Positions 33,966-44,109 are shown, counted from the first letter of the stretch. The stretch: DNA of 49,186 nucleotides from an uncultured Saprospiraceae bacterium (GCA_937959115.1 CALGAW010000058.1:1-49186), one strand, 5' to 3'. The notes: generated by a model from the letters alone, not told the origin. Numbers and translations are program-made.

Positions 33966-35975
33966 ATGAAAAAAAAGAGTAATAAGCCCAAAGGAAATCA
34001 GAAAGGAGCCCAATCAAAACAAGCATCTGCATCCTCCTCAAAGTCCAAAGCTAAAACAAATAAAAAAACAACGCGATCTCTAAAAATGGAAGCGCCAATC
34101 GTTAATCCGCTCTACGTAATGATAGGATTAGTCGTCTTGGCGATTGTCACCTACTTCCCATCATTTAACAATGGTTTTGTAAATTGGGATGATCCGCTTT
34201 ACGTCTATAACAACCAACGAGTTCTCAATTTTAACTTTACTAATTTTATGGCGATGTGGGATCTGTTTCCCGAAAAGTATCTTGCTGCCAATTATCATCC
34301 TCTAACTGAAGTATCACTTGGGATTGATCAAGTAATTTTTGGTGGAAAGCCATTCGGATTCCATCTTACCTCTACCCTATTTCATGCAGCCAACTCGGTG
34401 CTTGTTTATCTACTTGTCACACGTCTTTTAAAAGGCAATCAGATTGCAGCAATTATTGCGGGAGTGTTGTTTGTGGTACATCCAATGCGTGTAGAATCAG
34501 TGGCTTGGATTGCAGAACGCAAGGATGTATTGCATGTATTTTTCTTTTTGTTAGGGTTACTCCAATACTTGAAATATATTGATAAGGGCAAGGTCAAGAA
34601 ACACTTGATATTCGTTTATATTCTGTTCATCTGTTCACTATTATCGAAAGCACAAGCGGTTACTTTTCCTGTGATTCTAATTTTGATGGACTATCTCCGT
34701 GGTCGTCGTGATCTTGTGAAATCTGTCCTAGAAAAGGCACCACTGTTTATCCTTTCTCTATTGTTTGGTATGTTAGCGATTCATGCACAGCGTGCAGCAG
34801 CAGCGGATTCATTGGTAAGTGTCCAGAATTGGCAGCGACCGTTTACTGCGAGCATGGCATTGCTAATCTATTTGAAGAAGCTGTTTATCCCTACAGGCTT
34901 GTGCGTATTACACGAATACCCTTTTAAAGGGGGAATGGCAATGCAGTCCTACTTTTATCCAGCATTGCTTGGTTTTATTGGTTACTTGGGTGCTATTTTC
35001 TATGCCTTCAAAAAAGAGAAGACCATCTGGGTGTTTGGTTTGTCGTTTTTCTTGATTGCGATCTTACCAGTGCTTCAATTCCTTACAGTTGGTGCGGTTT
35101 TATGGTCTGAACGCTACACGTACTTGCCTTATGTTGGATTGTTTATGTTGATTGGCTATTTTGTTTCGACACTTAAAGACAGTCCTAAATTGGTGCAATA
35201 CAGTAAGATTGCATATGGTTTGGTGGGGCTTGTTTCAGTCGGCTTTCTACTGATGAGTTGGCAACGAATTGAAGTATGGAAAGACAATCAAACATTGTGG
35301 GATCAAGTTCGCTCGATCCATCCAAACAACATGACACCATACGCAAACCTAGCTTCTCATCACACAGATTTAAAGGATTGGGATCAATGCATTAAATATG
35401 TAGACATGGGCTTAGAGCGTCGGCCAAAATTTGCACGACTCTATCCTATGAAGAGTTATTGCCAAATCCAGAAGAAAGACGTTCAGGGAGCGCTAAAAAC
35501 AATTAATGCTGGATTGAGTTATTCACCGAATAACAATCGATTGCTCCTAGGAGCTGGAGACAGCTATATGAGTTTGCAGAACTATGACAAGGCGATTGAG
35601 TATTATGGCAAGTCCATACAACAAGGAAAAAGTCTAAAGGCGTATGCCAACCGAGGCACGATTTATTCAAATAAAAAGCGAAACTACAATGCAGCAGTAA
35701 AAGACTTCGAGGAAGCGCTAAAGATCGATCCCAATAATCTAACTGTATTATTAAACATTGCTGTTACGTATCTTCAACTTCCAAATGGAGCCAAGAAAGC
35801 CTTTAAGCATGCTGACAGAGCCACTAAGCTATTTCCTAAAGACGGGCGGGGTTGGTTGATGCGAGCTAGGAGTTATGCTGGGCAAGGAAATTTGACCCAG
35901 GCAAAAAAAGATGGTCAGAAAGCAAAGTCCCTTGGCGTCGCACAAGCGAATAAGTATTTACAGGAATGGAAGTAA
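33966..35975 (+). CDS. TMTC-like membrane protein with C-terminal TPR repeats
   Basis: A 669-aa inner-membrane protein. A Lys-rich, low-complexity N-tail of about 40 residues precedes roughly ten membrane helices (about 48-430), and the last 230 residues carry five or so tetratricopeptide repeats (LKDWDQCIKYVDMGLER, LQNYDKAIEYYGKSIQQ, RNYNAAVKDFEEALKIDPNN). Loop motifs FVNWDDPLYVYNN and HPMRVESVAWIAERKDVL match the TMTC/PMT-like GT-C glycosyltransferase group, which uses a lipid-linked sugar on the outer face. It is likely to glycosylate envelope proteins or lipids; donor and acceptor are unknown. A box TATATTAG at 33920-33927 may be its promoter. Confidence 0.83.
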   Translation: MKKKSNKPKGNQKGAQSKQASASSSKSKAKTNKKTTRSLKMEAPIVNPLYVMIGLVVLAIVTYFPSFNNGFVNWDDPLYVYNNQRVLNFNFTNFMAMWDLFPEKYLAANYHPLTEVSLGIDQVIFGGKPFGFHLTSTLFHAANSVLVYLLVTRLLKGNQIAAIIAGVLFVVHPMRVESVAWIAERKDVLHVFFFLLGLLQYLKYIDKGKVKKHLIFVYILFICSLLSKAQAVTFPVILILMDYLRGRRDLVKSVLEKAPLFILSLLFGMLAIHAQRAAAADSLVSVQNWQRPFTASMALLIYLKKLFIPTGLCVLHEYPFKGGMAMQSYFYPALLGFIGYLGAIFYAFKKEKTIWVFGLSFFLIAILPVLQFLTVGAVLWSERYTYLPYVGLFMLIGYFVSTLKDSPKLVQYSKIAYGLVGLVSVGFLLMSWQRIEVWKDNQTLWDQVRSIHPNNMTPYANLASHHTDLKDWDQCIKYVDMGLERRPKFARLYPMKSYCQIQKKDVQGALKTINAGLSYSPNNNRLLLGAGDSYMSLQNYDKAIEYYGKSIQQGKSLKAYANRGTIYSNKKRNYNAAVKDFEEALKIDPNNLTVLLNIAVTYLQLPNGAKKAFKHADRATKLFPKDGRGWLMRARSYAGQGNLTQAKKDGQKAKSLGVAQANKYLQEWK

Positions 35976-35983
35976 TTAATAAT

Positions 35984-36868
35984 TTATTTCGAAATCATCA
36001 ATTTACCTGTGTAAAACACTTCTTCATCAGTAATAAAATGATAATAGTAAATACCACTAGGTAATTCCTGAACACTTAATTCTACGGAATAATCAGATAA
36101 ACCAGAGCGCTCTAATACGCGTTGACCCATGACATTTGAGAGAAATAACTCTCCGCTTAAAAACTGATCGCCAAAATCGATAATAAGCTGGTCTGTTGCT
36201 GGATTGGGAAAAACGTTGAGCTGATTTGAAACAATATTTTCGTTACTCGAACAGGGGTAATACGTGGTTCCAAAATCATCAAACATCCATCCTTCAAACT
36301 CATTGGTTCCATTACTTATAAAATTGAATCGTAGCAACGATAATAAGTTCAAATTTTTTACGGCATTACATAAGAAGGAAACATTTCCTTTACTCCATCC
36401 ATTATGACCAGATACTCCTAAATTCCCATTAAATAGTGTATCTGAACCATATACGTCTGTCCAAATTGTAAGTGGAAAATTACTTGCTGTATTGAGATCC
36501 AGAGGTTGTTGGCTTAGAAGATGCCAAGTCTGTCCTGTATCTATAGAAAATTCGATATATCCACCATCCATATTAGGTTCAGAATCTATTTTATGCCAAA
36601 AGCCTAGATTAGCACTAATCGGATTGGGAAAAGCATAAACAAATGAGCTAACGCTGTTTGGGGGATAATTATTAATTGTATCGGTGACTAGCGCGTTGAC
36701 CGGTGATTGGGCTGCATCAAAAAATGTCTTTTGTGGTGGACCGATTTGCCAAAGATTTCCTTGTGAAGTATCTAGGGTAATATGTGGCACAGTAGATTCG
36801 AAATCTATAACCTGTCCAGGCAATGAATATTGGAAAAGAAGAACTATAAATAAAATTGTAAGTCTCAT
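35984..36868 (-). CDS. Secreted protein with T9SS type A sorting domain
   Basis: A 294-aa exported protein with signal peptide MRLTILFIVLLFQYSLPGQ. The middle (about 20-205) is beta-rich with FGFWHK-like and SIDTGQTWHLL segments, and GYIEFSIDTGQTW recalls the domains of Bacteroidota surface proteins with MAM/jelly-roll folds. The C-terminal 75 residues form a sorting domain: LNVFPNPATDQLIIDFG, LFLSNVMGQRVLERSG and LPSGIYYYHFITDEEVFYTGKLMISK. It should travel through the type IX system. It is convergent with the TMTC-like gene with only 8 bp between, and divergent from the TonB receptor gene. Confidence 0.8.
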   Translation of the reverse strand: MRLTILFIVLLFQYSLPGQVIDFESTVPHITLDTSQGNLWQIGPPQKTFFDAAQSPVNALVTDTINNYPPNSVSSFVYAFPNPISANLGFWHKIDSEPNMDGGYIEFSIDTGQTWHLLSQQPLDLNTASNFPLTIWTDVYGSDTLFNGNLGVSGHNGWSKGNVSFLCNAVKNLNLLSLLRFNFISNGTNEFEGWMFDDFGTTYYPCSSNENIVSNQLNVFPNPATDQLIIDFGDQFLSGELFLSNVMGQRVLERSGLSDYSVELSVQELPSGIYYYHFITDEEVFYTGKLMISK

Positions 36869-37014
36869 AATATTATATTTTAATGCAAAGTATTATTATT
36901 GTACCATTATTGAACGATTGAATTGTAAAAGTAATTTCATTTTTTACTTATGATAAAATTCTACTATTCTACATTATCCATTAAACCATTTTAAATTTCC
37001 TTTGTTAAAACACA

Positions 37015-39396
37015 ATGCACTACTCTCAAAAATTTATCTGCCTAATAATCTTTTTCCTAATAAGTTATTGCTTAGAAGCACAAACAGGAGTCATTTCTGG
37101 AAGAGTTTATAATTCTATTAATAATGAACCGATTATGTTCGCCAATGTTGTTTTGGAAGGAACAACACAAGGCGCAACAACCGATCTAGACGGAAACTAT
37201 CGAATTGAGAACCTAGTTCCCGGTTTATATAATGTTCAAATAACTTACGTTGGATTCAATGATCTGACTATTCCTGAGATTGAAGTTTCCAACTCTAAAC
37301 CAGCAATCGTAGACGTTGCCCTGATCGAATCATCTCAGGCATTGGAAGAAGTGGTGATCAAGGCTTCCCCGTTCAACAAAACAGAAGAAAGTCCAGTGTC
37401 ACTCCGAACGATCGGTGTTGCTGAAATACAGCGTAAACCAGGGGGTAGTCGTGATATCTCAAAAGTAGTTCAAACCCTTCCAGGAGTTACTAGCACCAAC
37501 GGTTTTAGAAACGATTTGCTCATTAGAGGTGGCGCACCCAACGAAAACCGGTTTTACTTAGATGATGTGGAAGTGCCTAATATCAATCATTTTGCGACTC
37601 AAGGAGCTTCTGGTGGTCCTACAGGACTAATTAATGTTGATTTCATTCGAGAAGTTGACTTTTTTAGTGGTGCCTTTCCTTCAAATAGAGGCAACGCAAT
37701 GAGTTCAGTCTTCAATTTCAAACAGAAAGATGGAAGAAAAGACAGACTTGGAGTAACTGCTTCATTAGGCTCGAGTGATGCCGCACTTACTCTAGAAGGT
37801 CCGATTGGGGAAAAAACGACCTTTCTCTTTTCAGCAAGACAATCTTACCTTCAGTTATTATTCAAGGCGTTAGAATTACCGTTCTTACCAAATTACGTAG
37901 ATTTCCAGACCAAAGTCAAAGTTAAACTTGATCAGAAAAATGAAATTTACTTTACAGGCCTAGGAGCCATCGATAAATTCTCACTAAACCTAGATGCCAA
38001 CGAAACTGAAGAACAACAATACATCCTTGACAATTTACCTGTCAATAATCAATGGAACTACACGAATGGATTAGTGTATAAGCACTATCAAGACAAAGGC
38101 TATTGGACATTCGTTCTTAGTAGAAATATGCTGCATAATTCTGCGATTAAATATATTGACAACTATGATGAATCACAAGGGCTATCTGTGGATTACCTTT
38201 CTCGTGAAATAGAAAACAAGCTACGGGTGGAAAACACCTCTAGATATGGTGGGTTCAAGGTGAATTATGGAATAAGTTATGAATACGCAAAATACATAAA
38301 TGAATCAAATACAGTGTTCATTACGCCTCTGGGGCCTCAAAATGTTTCCTTTGAAACGGATTTAGGACTCCATAAATATGGTTTGTTTGCACAGTTAAGC
38401 AGAAAGTTACTCAAAGAACGCTTGATCCTATCACTGGGTGCACGGATGGATGGTAATGATTACAATAAAGACATGAGCAATCCGTTGAATCAAGTTTCTC
38501 CTGTTTTCTCTTTAGCTTATGCTTTTTCTGAGAAGTTCTCACTCAATTTAAATACAGGGTTATATCATCAGCTGCCTCCGTATACCTTGCTTGGTTTTAA
38601 AGAAAACGAAATTTATACGAATAAGACAACAGCAAAATACATAAGTTCACAGCACTTTGTGGCGGGACTCGAGTATAACTCCTCAAATAATTCAAAAGTC
38701 ACGATAGAAGGCTTCTACAAACTTTACAATGATTATCCCTTTTTACTTAGAGATAGCGTTAACCTAGCCAATCAAGGAGGTGATTTTGGAGTGATTGGTA
38801 ATGAGCCAACCGTATCTGACAAAGCAGGTCGTACTTATGGTATTGAGTTTCTTGCTCAACAACGCCTTTTCAAAGGGTTTTATGGGATTATGTCTTATAC
38901 ACTTGGCTGGAGTGAATTCGAAGACAAAAATGGTGATTTCGTTCCTTCTTCTTGGGATAGCCGACATACCATTAACTTAACAGCTGGTAAACGCTTTAAA
39001 AAGAATTGGGAAGTCGGTCTTGCTTGGAGATCGCAATCGGCACTCCCATTTACTCCAGTAGATGAAGTCAATTCATCATTAGTGACTAACTGGGACATTT
39101 TTGGTATCGCTTTTCCAGATTATGATCGTCTAAATACATTAAGAGGAAATCCAGCAAATACCTTAGATCTTAGAGTAGATAAGAAATGGTTTTTCAAGAA
39201 ATGGAGCTTCAATATCTATCTTGACATCGAAAACGTATATAGTGGAAAGACGACTAGAGACGTGCTTGTAGTAGAACGAGATGACAATGGTGACAAATTA
39301 CTAGACCCAGATCGACCTGGCTACTACAAAACAAAATACCTTACTACTGAAACAGGAACTGTGCTCCCTACGATAGGATTGATATTATCTTATTAG
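37015..39396 (+). CDS. TonB-dependent outer-membrane receptor
   Basis: A 793-aa receptor. After the signal peptide (ending CLEAQ) comes a carboxypeptidase-D regulatory-like domain (about 25-112: VISGRVYNSINNEPIMFANVVLEGTTQGATTDLDG, abbreviated), then the plug (about 125-235: GGSRDISKVVQTLPGVTST, LLIRGGAPNENRFYLDDVEVPNINHF in part) and a 22-strand barrel ending with an aromatic-rich strand. The plug sequence is the general Bacteroidota type and does not show a SusC signature, and no SusD follows. The ligand is unknown. It is monocistronic and convergent with the helix-hairpin-helix gene. Confidence 0.88.
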   Translation: MHYSQKFICLIIFFLISYCLEAQTGVISGRVYNSINNEPIMFANVVLEGTTQGATTDLDGNYRIENLVPGLYNVQITYVGFNDLTIPEIEVSNSKPAIVDVALIESSQALEEVVIKASPFNKTEESPVSLRTIGVAEIQRKPGGSRDISKVVQTLPGVTSTNGFRNDLLIRGGAPNENRFYLDDVEVPNINHFATQGASGGPTGLINVDFIREVDFFSGAFPSNRGNAMSSVFNFKQKDGRKDRLGVTASLGSSDAALTLEGPIGEKTTFLFSARQSYLQLLFKALELPFLPNYVDFQTKVKVKLDQKNEIYFTGLGAIDKFSLNLDANETEEQQYILDNLPVNNQWNYTNGLVYKHYQDKGYWTFVLSRNMLHNSAIKYIDNYDESQGLSVDYLSREIENKLRVENTSRYGGFKVNYGISYEYAKYINESNTVFITPLGPQNVSFETDLGLHKYGLFAQLSRKLLKERLILSLGARMDGNDYNKDMSNPLNQVSPVFSLAYAFSEKFSLNLNTGLYHQLPPYTLLGFKENEIYTNKTTAKYISSQHFVAGLEYNSSNNSKVTIEGFYKLYNDYPFLLRDSVNLANQGGDFGVIGNEPTVSDKAGRTYGIEFLAQQRLFKGFYGIMSYTLGWSEFEDKNGDFVPSSWDSRHTINLTAGKRFKKNWEVGLAWRSQSALPFTPVDEVNSSLVTNWDIFGIAFPDYDRLNTLRGNPANTLDLRVDKKWFFKKWSFNIYLDIENVYSGKTTRDVLVVERDDNGDKLLDPDRPGYYKTKYLTTETGTVLPTIGLILSY

Positions 39397-39482
39397 ATAA
39401 AATTCCAAGCTTTCCCTAATCCTACTGATTTGAATAACACTTCTCTTAGAAATGAAAGTACAAGCGAATCTAAACCCAACAC

Positions 39483-41627
39483 TTAAAACTTATAGCGCAC
39501 CTGAGCTTTAAACTCCGTTTTAGTAGGCCCATCAATCTCTTCATTCCCTGAACTAATCGTTTCCCGATCAGAGAGATAAGTTTGCGCCACTCGAAACTCC
39601 AAGGTCATGTTGCGTACTCCTTTATAGCGGAACCCAAGATAGTAACGCATGCCACGGTAAGAATAAGCAGGAATGGAGAAACTACCAATAATATCATTCT
39701 CGTACGCATAGATCCTTGAGTCATAACTGTCCGTCTGAAAAACAGCGAAACGCCCCTTGAATGAATAGGGTTGCCCCAAGGGAGAAAATAGAACATCTTG
39801 ATAGACTAAAAAACCATTGGAGGCTGGTTCTGCCTCTTCTGTATATCGCATATACTCAATACGGTTTCGAAGTTTCCAGGTTTTATTGAGTGTATTCCCT
39901 AAGTGTAAGCGGACCTGTGTTCTCCTATTATTTGCTAATGGGTCGAAAACATCTTCATTTTCCAATTCTATATCATCATCGTCTTCTACAAGATTGACTT
40001 GCTTGGTTTCTGACCTATACCTAACATAAAAATCAAGTTTCCGTTTCAACCGATAATTGACTTGAAACAAGTATTCTACTCCTTTTGAAGGTGCATCAGC
40101 AGTAGATCTCAACCAAGGATGCTTATAGGTGTCCATATATCCAGCTATTGTCCAATTATAGGTTGGATTAAATGCGAGACCTAAATAAATCCCATGTTCA
40201 TTGACTGGCAGTGTTGATTCAGAAAAAGCTGTAGAAGGTACTAAATTGATAAAGTTTCTACTATAGTAGCGATGAAGCACAACAAGATCAACTGTTCTAT
40301 CTAAACCAATTAAGAAGCTATTTAAGGTCGCGACACCTCCATTTGAGGAGTAACTTGTTTCTCCAAAAAAGTTGAAGTTTTGGTAAATATAATTGTAATC
40401 AGCTCCTAGCTTTATCAAGCTTTTAAAATTTGTAATGTAGAACTGGTTATATACCTGAGGTAATTTGGAAAATTCTTCTGCATCTATCGAATATAAAGCA
40501 CCATGAACACCAACATGCCCTTGTTTAAATTTCACCTTAGCTCCTCCTCCTGTTTCAAAAATTGGAACACTATTCTTTTTTGCAATTTCGCTGTTTGTTC
40601 GATGTAGACCATCCAAATCTATTGCTGTGTTAATTCGAATAATTTGTTCATCACTATCTTGAACTTCTATGCTTGTTACACTAAAGTCATAATCTTTTAA
40701 AGATACAAAGCCTACCAAATCTACTGTATTAGCAATCGAAAGATGTGCAGCAGCGCCACGCTTGAAGTTTGATTCAGCAACCGATGTATAAGGCTTCAAC
40801 GATCGATTTCTTAATTTTACATTAGTAACTAGTGAGGATTTCCCAGCACCAAATCCCGCCCCCATTGTTAGTCCTTGACCAAATGACACTTCATAATCAC
40901 CTAGTGCAACTCCTTTAATCAGACTTCCTAGATTACGATAGTATAAATGCGCACTATAAAAATCAAAACCTTGCTTGTTGGAACCAGTAAAGAACTCCTC
41001 GCCTGCATCTTTTTCAGCGGTGATTCCCCAAGAATGCCGATTTTCATATTGATGTCTGTACCGTGCATATAATTTTCCTGGATTGCCTAGATATCCACCC
41101 AATGAATCCTCCTTTACATAACCAAGCCGCTCTTCAAGTACTCTTGTATAACGAAGGATAAATTCATTTGTGCCTTTAAACGGCATAGTATAAACGGGGA
41201 CTCTAAAGGTCTCAATGTTTCCACCTAATCTTATAAATGGCTGAATACCTAAAATTGTTTGTTTATCAAAGGCATCTATTGCTTGTAATTCGTAAATGGA
41301 GATCAGTTGTCCATATGTTTCACGATGTAGGATAATTGCATTGACTTGTATATCTGATAACAGTCCAAACTCCTTCAGTTCTTCGACCGAAGCTTCATTG
41401 AGATTGATCTTACGTTTTCGGTAAAATTCTAACTTTTCATAGAGATAGGTATAATCAAATTCACTGTCATTTTCCTCAACAAGATTTTCAATTAGTTCCT
41501 TGGTATTCTTGTCTAAATCTTCATCAACAGTTTTTAATTTAGTGGAATCACGTTGACCGAACATCAAACTGGAAACAAAGAGCGTGACCATTAAAATTAA
41601 ACATTGATATGTGATTCCTTTAATCAT
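39483..41627 (-). CDS. Helix-hairpin-helix protein with C-terminal beta-rich (barrel-like) region
   Basis: A 714-aa exported protein. A signal peptide (to about residue 24) and an acidic linker lead into a ComEA-like helix-hairpin-helix pair at about 73-135: KINLNEASVEELKEFGLL followed by YGQLISIYELQAID. The remaining roughly 570 residues are beta-rich with alternating aromatic and glycine residues (RYRHQYENRHSWGITAEKD, FYVRYRSETKQVNL), consistent with an outer-membrane barrel, ending FKAQVRYKF. A DNA-binding motif joined to an outer-membrane barrel suggests DNA binding or uptake at the surface, which is inference only. Its ATG overlaps the stop of the upstream barrel gene (ATGA). Confidence 0.78.
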   Translation of the reverse strand: MIKGITYQCLILMVTLFVSSLMFGQRDSTKLKTVDEDLDKNTKELIENLVEENDSEFDYTYLYEKLEFYRKRKINLNEASVEELKEFGLLSDIQVNAIILHRETYGQLISIYELQAIDAFDKQTILGIQPFIRLGGNIETFRVPVYTMPFKGTNEFILRYTRVLEERLGYVKEDSLGGYLGNPGKLYARYRHQYENRHSWGITAEKDAGEEFFTGSNKQGFDFYSAHLYYRNLGSLIKGVALGDYEVSFGQGLTMGAGFGAGKSSLVTNVKLRNRSLKPYTSVAESNFKRGAAAHLSIANTVDLVGFVSLKDYDFSVTSIEVQDSDEQIIRINTAIDLDGLHRTNSEIAKKNSVPIFETGGGAKVKFKQGHVGVHGALYSIDAEEFSKLPQVYNQFYITNFKSLIKLGADYNYIYQNFNFFGETSYSSNGGVATLNSFLIGLDRTVDLVVLHRYYSRNFINLVPSTAFSESTLPVNEHGIYLGLAFNPTYNWTIAGYMDTYKHPWLRSTADAPSKGVEYLFQVNYRLKRKLDFYVRYRSETKQVNLVEDDDDIELENEDVFDPLANNRRTQVRLHLGNTLNKTWKLRNRIEYMRYTEEAEPASNGFLVYQDVLFSPLGQPYSFKGRFAVFQTDSYDSRIYAYENDIIGSFSIPAYSYRGMRYYLGFRYKGVRNMTLEFRVAQTYLSDRETISSGNEEIDGPTKTEFKAQVRYKF

Positions 41628-42520
41628 TTACCAGATTGACTTTTTTTCTTTTTATCCTGCGTATTTTTTTTCGTTGGAGTAGTTGTTTTTGAAGGGGGAA
41701 TATTATAAGCAATGGATATTCCAGGAGTAAATCCTAAATCCCAATGAAACGTTGTGCCAAGATCAATTTGTACTTGTTCTAACCGTATTCCAAATCCAAA
41801 GCTGTTTTGGGTGGGTTGAGTGCCAGTTCCAGCTCTAATACCAAATTTTTCTATTGGGAAATACTCCACTCCTGCTTTGAAGGAAACAGGAAAATCAAGG
41901 TCTTTTTCTACTTCTGCAGTCACCATCACTTTTTCAGATGGCTTATAAGAAACGCCAAGTGTAAACTGAGTAGGAATCACGTCCTCAGGATCGTCAGTTA
42001 ATTTGATTCGCACTGGACTAAACACATGAGCACCGACAGTAAACTTTTTTAATAGTCTTACTTGCATGCCGATCTCAAAGGTCACTGTCCCTCGATTGCC
42101 ATATTCTGAGTCCTGAAAGCGTAGACCGACATAATCTATTTGTCCACCGATTGATAGGTTTTTATCTAGTAATCGACTATAACTCAATCCAATTTTCTGT
42201 TCATTGTATACACTGTATCCAAAATAGTTGATCGTCAATCCAAATGTGCCAGATTTTGTGGGGTAAGCAAAGGCAACAGAGCCAGAATTTAATCCAGCAG
42301 CTAGAAACCGTTGTTCTGCTTGTACTGCAAAGCTGATTCCTTGTAATCTTGCAAGGCCAGCCTGATTTTTGAAGGCACTATATATATTTTCAAAGGCGAC
42401 TCCGGTATTACCCATCGCCAACCCACTTGCGCCAGCACTAGGAGGAAGCGCATTTTGAGCAGATAAAAAACCAGAAACTGCCATGAAAGCAGCAATAATG
42501 GAAGATTTTACTAAATTCAT
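41624..42520 (-). CDS. PorV/PorQ-like outer-membrane beta-barrel protein
   Basis: A 298-aa protein with signal peptide MNLVKSSIIAAFMAVSGFLSAQ, then SAGASGLAMGNTGVAF, the ALG-N-A type opening of PorV/PorQ/UPF0164-like FadL-related barrels. The body is a series of alternating strands (GSVAFAYPTKSGTFGLTINYFGY and similar), and the C-terminus has a barrel strand followed by a Lys-rich tail (TPTKKNTQDKKKKSQSGK). Its stop overlaps the ATG of the helix-hairpin-helix gene, so the two products are made together and probably act together. Three ATTAAGCAAT direct repeats lie upstream. It is shorter than typical PorV and is not assigned to it. Confidence 0.75.
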   Translation of the reverse strand: MNLVKSSIIAAFMAVSGFLSAQNALPPSAGASGLAMGNTGVAFENIYSAFKNQAGLARLQGISFAVQAEQRFLAAGLNSGSVAFAYPTKSGTFGLTINYFGYSVYNEQKIGLSYSRLLDKNLSIGGQIDYVGLRFQDSEYGNRGTVTFEIGMQVRLLKKFTVGAHVFSPVRIKLTDDPEDVIPTQFTLGVSYKPSEKVMVTAEVEKDLDFPVSFKAGVEYFPIEKFGIRAGTGTQPTQNSFGFGIRLEQVQIDLGTTFHWDLGFTPGISIAYNIPPSKTTTPTKKNTQDKKKKSQSGK

Positions 42521-42540
42521 TTGTTCTTTAAAGTGAGTGT

Positions 42541-42622
42541 ATTAAGCAATGCAAATTAAGCAATTATACCTTCTAATTATAATCTGTTCTGTTGAAATTG
42601 TTAGTAAGATAAATTAAGCAAT
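42541..42622. repeat. Three ATTAAGCAAT direct repeats, candidate operator
   Basis: Identical 10-mers at 42541-42550, 42555-42564 and 42613-42622 (spacings 14 and 58) lie directly upstream of the start of the minus-strand barrel gene at 42520. They look like regulator binding sites; no regulator is identified. Confidence 0.45.
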
Positions 42623-42836
42623 GGTAAGTCATGCACGCATTTGTTATAATTAATTGATTTAATATCCCTTACAAAGCAATTTACCATTCATATATTATGG
42701 AAATTACTGTAAAAAAATGTACATAACACTACTCAAATTGCTGTAGTGCCTTAATAATGAAATATATACCAAACAATCAAAATTGACAAGGGTTTAATCA
42801 AGTAAATAAAACTGCAACCACTCCAACAAAATTTCG

Positions 42837-42844
42837 TAAATTTG
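42837..42844 (+). promoter_or_regulatory. Bacteroidota-type -7 box upstream of rocD
   Basis: TAAATTTG matches TAnnTTTG exactly, 17 bases before the rocD ATG at 42862. The region around -33 lacks a clear TTTG. Confidence 0.45.
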
Positions 42845-42861
42845 ATCAAAAGAAAATCAGT

Positions 42862-44109
42862 ATGCAAAATCTAAGTATAAAGAGTTCAGCCGAATTCATG
42901 GCATTGGAAGACAAATATGGAGCACACAACTATCACCCGTTACCTGTAGTTTTAGCAAAAGGGGAAGGTGTTTTTGTGTGGGATGTAGAAGGGAAACAGT
43001 ATTTCGATTTTTTAAGTGCCTACTCAGCTGTCAATCAAGGACACAGCCATCCTCGTATTGTAAAAGCCTTAATGGACCAAGCAAGCAAACTAGCATTGAC
43101 CTCACGCGCATTTTATAATGATGTCCTAGGGAAATGTGAAAAATATATGAGCGACTACTTTGGTTATGACAAAGTTCTAATGATGAATACTGGTGCTGAA
43201 GCAAATGAAACAGCAATCAAACTCGCCCGGAAATGGGGATATACAGTAAAAGGTATCGAAAGCAATAAAGCTGTAATTGTAGCCGTGTCTCAAAACTTTC
43301 ACGGAAGAACAACTACAATCATATCCGCAAGTACTGATCCGACATCAACCACTGGATTTGGTCCGTATATGCCTGGATTTCAGATTGTCCCTTACAATGA
43401 CTTAGAGTCAATCGAAGAAGCAATCAGCAATCCGAATGTATGTGGCCTGTGGATTGAACCAATACAAGGAGAAGCAGGTGTTATGGTGCCTCATGAAGGC
43501 TACCTAAAAGGATGTGATGAGCTATGCCGTAAACACAATGTCCTTCTAATGATGGATGAAGTACAGACAGGCGTAGGCAGAACAGGTAAAATGCTTGCTT
43601 CTGATCACGAAAACGTAAAACCAGATATGTTGATTCTAGGCAAGGCAATTTCCGGTGGTCTCTACCCTGTTAGCGCTGTGCTAGCAAGAGATGAAATCAT
43701 GCTGACGATCAAACCAGGGGAACACGGATCTACCTACGGTGGCAATCCAGTCGCTTGTGCTGTTGCAATGGAAGCCCTTCAAGTCATAAAGGACGAGAAA
43801 CTAACAGAAAACGCAGCAAAACTTGGTGTAACTTTCCGAGAGCGTATGAACAAAATGATTGAAAAGACTGATCTCATCTCTTTAGTCCGCGGTAAAGGAT
43901 TGTTGAATGCAATTATCGTAAACGATACAGAAGACAGTTCTACTGCTTGGGATATATGCATGAAACTAAGAGATAATGGGCTGTTGGCTAAACCGACACA
44001 TGGTAATATCATTCGGTTTGCTCCGCCGCTAGTTATGACGGAAGAACAATTGCACGCATGCTGTGATATAATTGAGAAGACGATTCTAGAATTCAAAATC
44101 AATGATTAA
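42862..44109 (+). CDS. rocD: Ornithine--oxo-acid transaminase
   Basis: PLP-dependent ornithine delta-aminotransferase that converts ornithine and 2-oxoglutarate to glutamate semialdehyde and glutamate. The 415-aa protein shows [29 protein letters not shown] (abbreviated: [10 protein letters not shown] at 20-29), [24 protein letters not shown]-like [36 protein letters not shown] and the PLP lysine in LGKAISGG (K261), then [15 protein letters not shown]. The YGAHNYHP motif is diagnostic for this branch. A GMC oxidoreductase gene follows after 63 bp, possibly co-transcribed. Confidence 0.95.
   Translation: MQNLSIKSSAEFMALEDKYGAHNYHPLPVVLAKGEGVFVWDVEGKQYFDFLSAYSAVNQGHSHPRIVKALMDQASKLALTSRAFYNDVLGKCEKYMSDYFGYDKVLMMNTGAEANETAIKLARKWGYTVKGIESNKAVIVAVSQNFHGRTTTIISASTDPTSTTGFGPYMPGFQIVPYNDLESIEEAISNPNVCGLWIEPIQGEAGVMVPHEGYLKGCDELCRKHNVLLMMDEVQTGVGRTGKMLASDHENVKPDMLILGKAISGGLYPVSAVLARDEIMLTIKPGEHGSTYGGNPVACAVAMEALQVIKDEKLTENAAKLGVTFRERMNKMIEKTDLISLVRGKGLLNAIIVNDTEDSSTAWDICMKLRDNGLLAKPTHGNIIRFAPPLVMTEEQLHACCDIIEKTILEFKIND

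Larger units (their letters stand above)
42521..42861. other. 341-bp divergent intergenic region with repeats
   Basis: AT-rich, no coding frame. The proximal part to the barrel gene carries three ATTAAGCAAT copies (42541, 42555, 42613). A -7 box, TAAATTTG, at 42837-42844 lies 17 bases before the rocD ATG, with only a poor -33 element. Nothing else is recognised in the middle. Confidence 0.5.
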
